DNA from: Macrosoma leucophasiata
Taxonomy: Eukaryota; Arthropoda; Insecta; Lepidoptera; Hedylidae
Assembly: GCA_036365455.1 (NCBI GenBank)
Contig: JAWQUS010000017.1
Location: 3,100,001 to 3,164,000, forward strand
Reading direction: 5' to 3'
Length of the DNA: 64,000 nucleotides
The notes under the pieces are model-generated. The model was not told the origin of the DNA. It made no database searches and saw only the letters and a program-made list of their open reading frames with translations. Below, piece by piece: positions 63,259 to 64,000 of this stretch. The first letter of the stretch is position 1. Every line of letters starts with the position of its first letter. Both the position numbers and the translations under genes were made by a program.

Positions 63259-63396
63259 AACATTTTACTGATGGTAAGGTACCAAGTGTGAAGCTCGAGG
63301 GCGTAAGCACAGCAGGTTTTTATGTAGATATCTATAGGCTGCAGTCATCACTTAACATCAATATGAACTACATGCGTGTTTGCCACCTTTCTTACA
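63259..63396 (+). mobile_element. SINE-A with large internal deletion
   Basis: 5' end TTTTACTGATGGTAAGGTAC, GCTCGAGGGCGTAAGCAC joined directly to the 3' part TTTTTATGTAGATATCTATA and GGCTGCAGTCATCACTTAAC. Confidence 0.8.
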
Positions 63397-63674
63397 GAGA
63401 AAATAACTTTTCGAACAAAAACTCGTGTATTTGATACTTTTCTTTAATCATTTTGTCAGCACTTTTTCTTTGTACATCAGACGTCATCCATGTCTGTGTG
63501 TTAATTTAGATATAAAAGATATTCATAAAAATTTAAACTGGCGGCATTCCAACGTTCCTTATCCAAATACAAAAATTATCTAACACGTCAAATGCAAGAT
63601 GCATTACAGAGCCTGGCATTCACGTACGATCTAGATCCGCAAACTAGAGTGAGGACAAACTTTGTTATGTCTTG

Positions 63675-63936
63675 AAGTGTAAAACGAGTTCACATTGATG
63701 GTGAGTAGATGTAGCCTTTAGACATCAACTTAGCAACCAATAAGGCAAAGTTTTCAATGTAGATGCGTTGCCATTCCTGAGGTATAAGTTGTCTCTTAGT
63801 CGGAAATTACAGCACTTTACAACCCGACCGATACACGATAGCGCTGAACATTAATTACCATTTAGTGAGAAGAGTAATAGGGAACTCGGTGATGCTTACA
63901 TCCGCGAGCTCCGTCACTACAGCTCTGCCACCAGTA
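63675..63936 (-). mobile_element. SINE-A copy, diverged
   Basis: GAGTTCACATTGATGGTGAG to CAGCTCTGCCACCAGTA with several indels. Confidence 0.75.
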
Positions 63937-64000
63937 ACATGGTAAGTTTCATATTTATTTGACTTAATTAAAACTTTTAAGATTACTTCATTCATCGTAT

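Overview
This 64 kb window looks like transposon-rich intergenic (or deep intronic) DNA of a moth or butterfly. The base composition is AT-rich. Nearly every stretch that can be recognised belongs to a lepidopteran-style repeat: CR1-like LINE ends, RTE-like LINE ends with TATG tails, and tRNA-derived SINEs of butterfly type. I found no convincing host protein gene. The species cannot be named from the sequence alone.

Two elements have long intact coding capacity. A Ty3/Gypsy-type LTR retrotransposon (23192-28225) has near-identical 361-bp LTRs, an intact gag, and an intact protease-RT-RNaseH-integrase frame joined to gag by a canonical -1 slippery heptamer. It has no obvious tRNA primer-binding site; instead the bases after the 5' LTR are complementary to a putative transcript start inside the LTR, suggesting self-priming. 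A non-LTR retrotransposon (37368 to about 40885, minus strand) keeps a 959-codon endonuclease-reverse transcriptase frame. Broken coding elements include several 5'-truncated RTE-like LINEs (441-1515 and 62064-62961 are nearly identical in protein), CR1-like LINE fragments (1966-2312, about 34960-35745), another LINE (44851-46112), and a decayed hAT transposon (9115-12720).

The commonest repeat, here called SINE-A, is a roughly 290-bp A-tailed unit present in about 30 full or partial copies on both strands. It is the usual landing pad for other insertions: the hAT, both larger LINEs, a 542-bp TIR element, a 65-bp hairpin and another SINE-A all sit inside SINE-A copies, so the order of events can be read. 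Further labels used below: SINE-B (tRNA-derived; tail matches the RTE-like LINE), SINE-C (tail with CAGCAGTGGACGT and ATG repeats), SINE-D (tRNA-derived), SINE-E (tRNA-like, partly as inverted dimers), 5S-SINE (5S rRNA-derived head, same tail core as SINE-C), repeat H (target of a SINE-E dimer), repeat J (widespread moth repeat), repeat R, repeat U and repeat B.

Region by region: 0-9 kb, RTE-like and CR1-like LINE pieces, SINE-A, an inverted 5S-SINE dimer; 9-13 kb, hAT nested in SINE-A with a LINE inside; 13-23 kb, SINEs, a SINE-E inverted dimer, TIR MITEs, tandem repeats; 23-28 kb, the Gypsy element; 28-34 kb, SINEs and a 455-bp tandem array; 34.5-36.4 kb, a TIR element with an 8-bp target duplication; 37-41 kb, the LINE; 41-52 kb, dense SINEs, repeat U, nested LINE; 52-55 kb, a 1.6-kb segmental duplication; 55-64 kb, RTE-like, 5S-SINE and SINE-A insertions, several with clear target-site duplications (TSDs).
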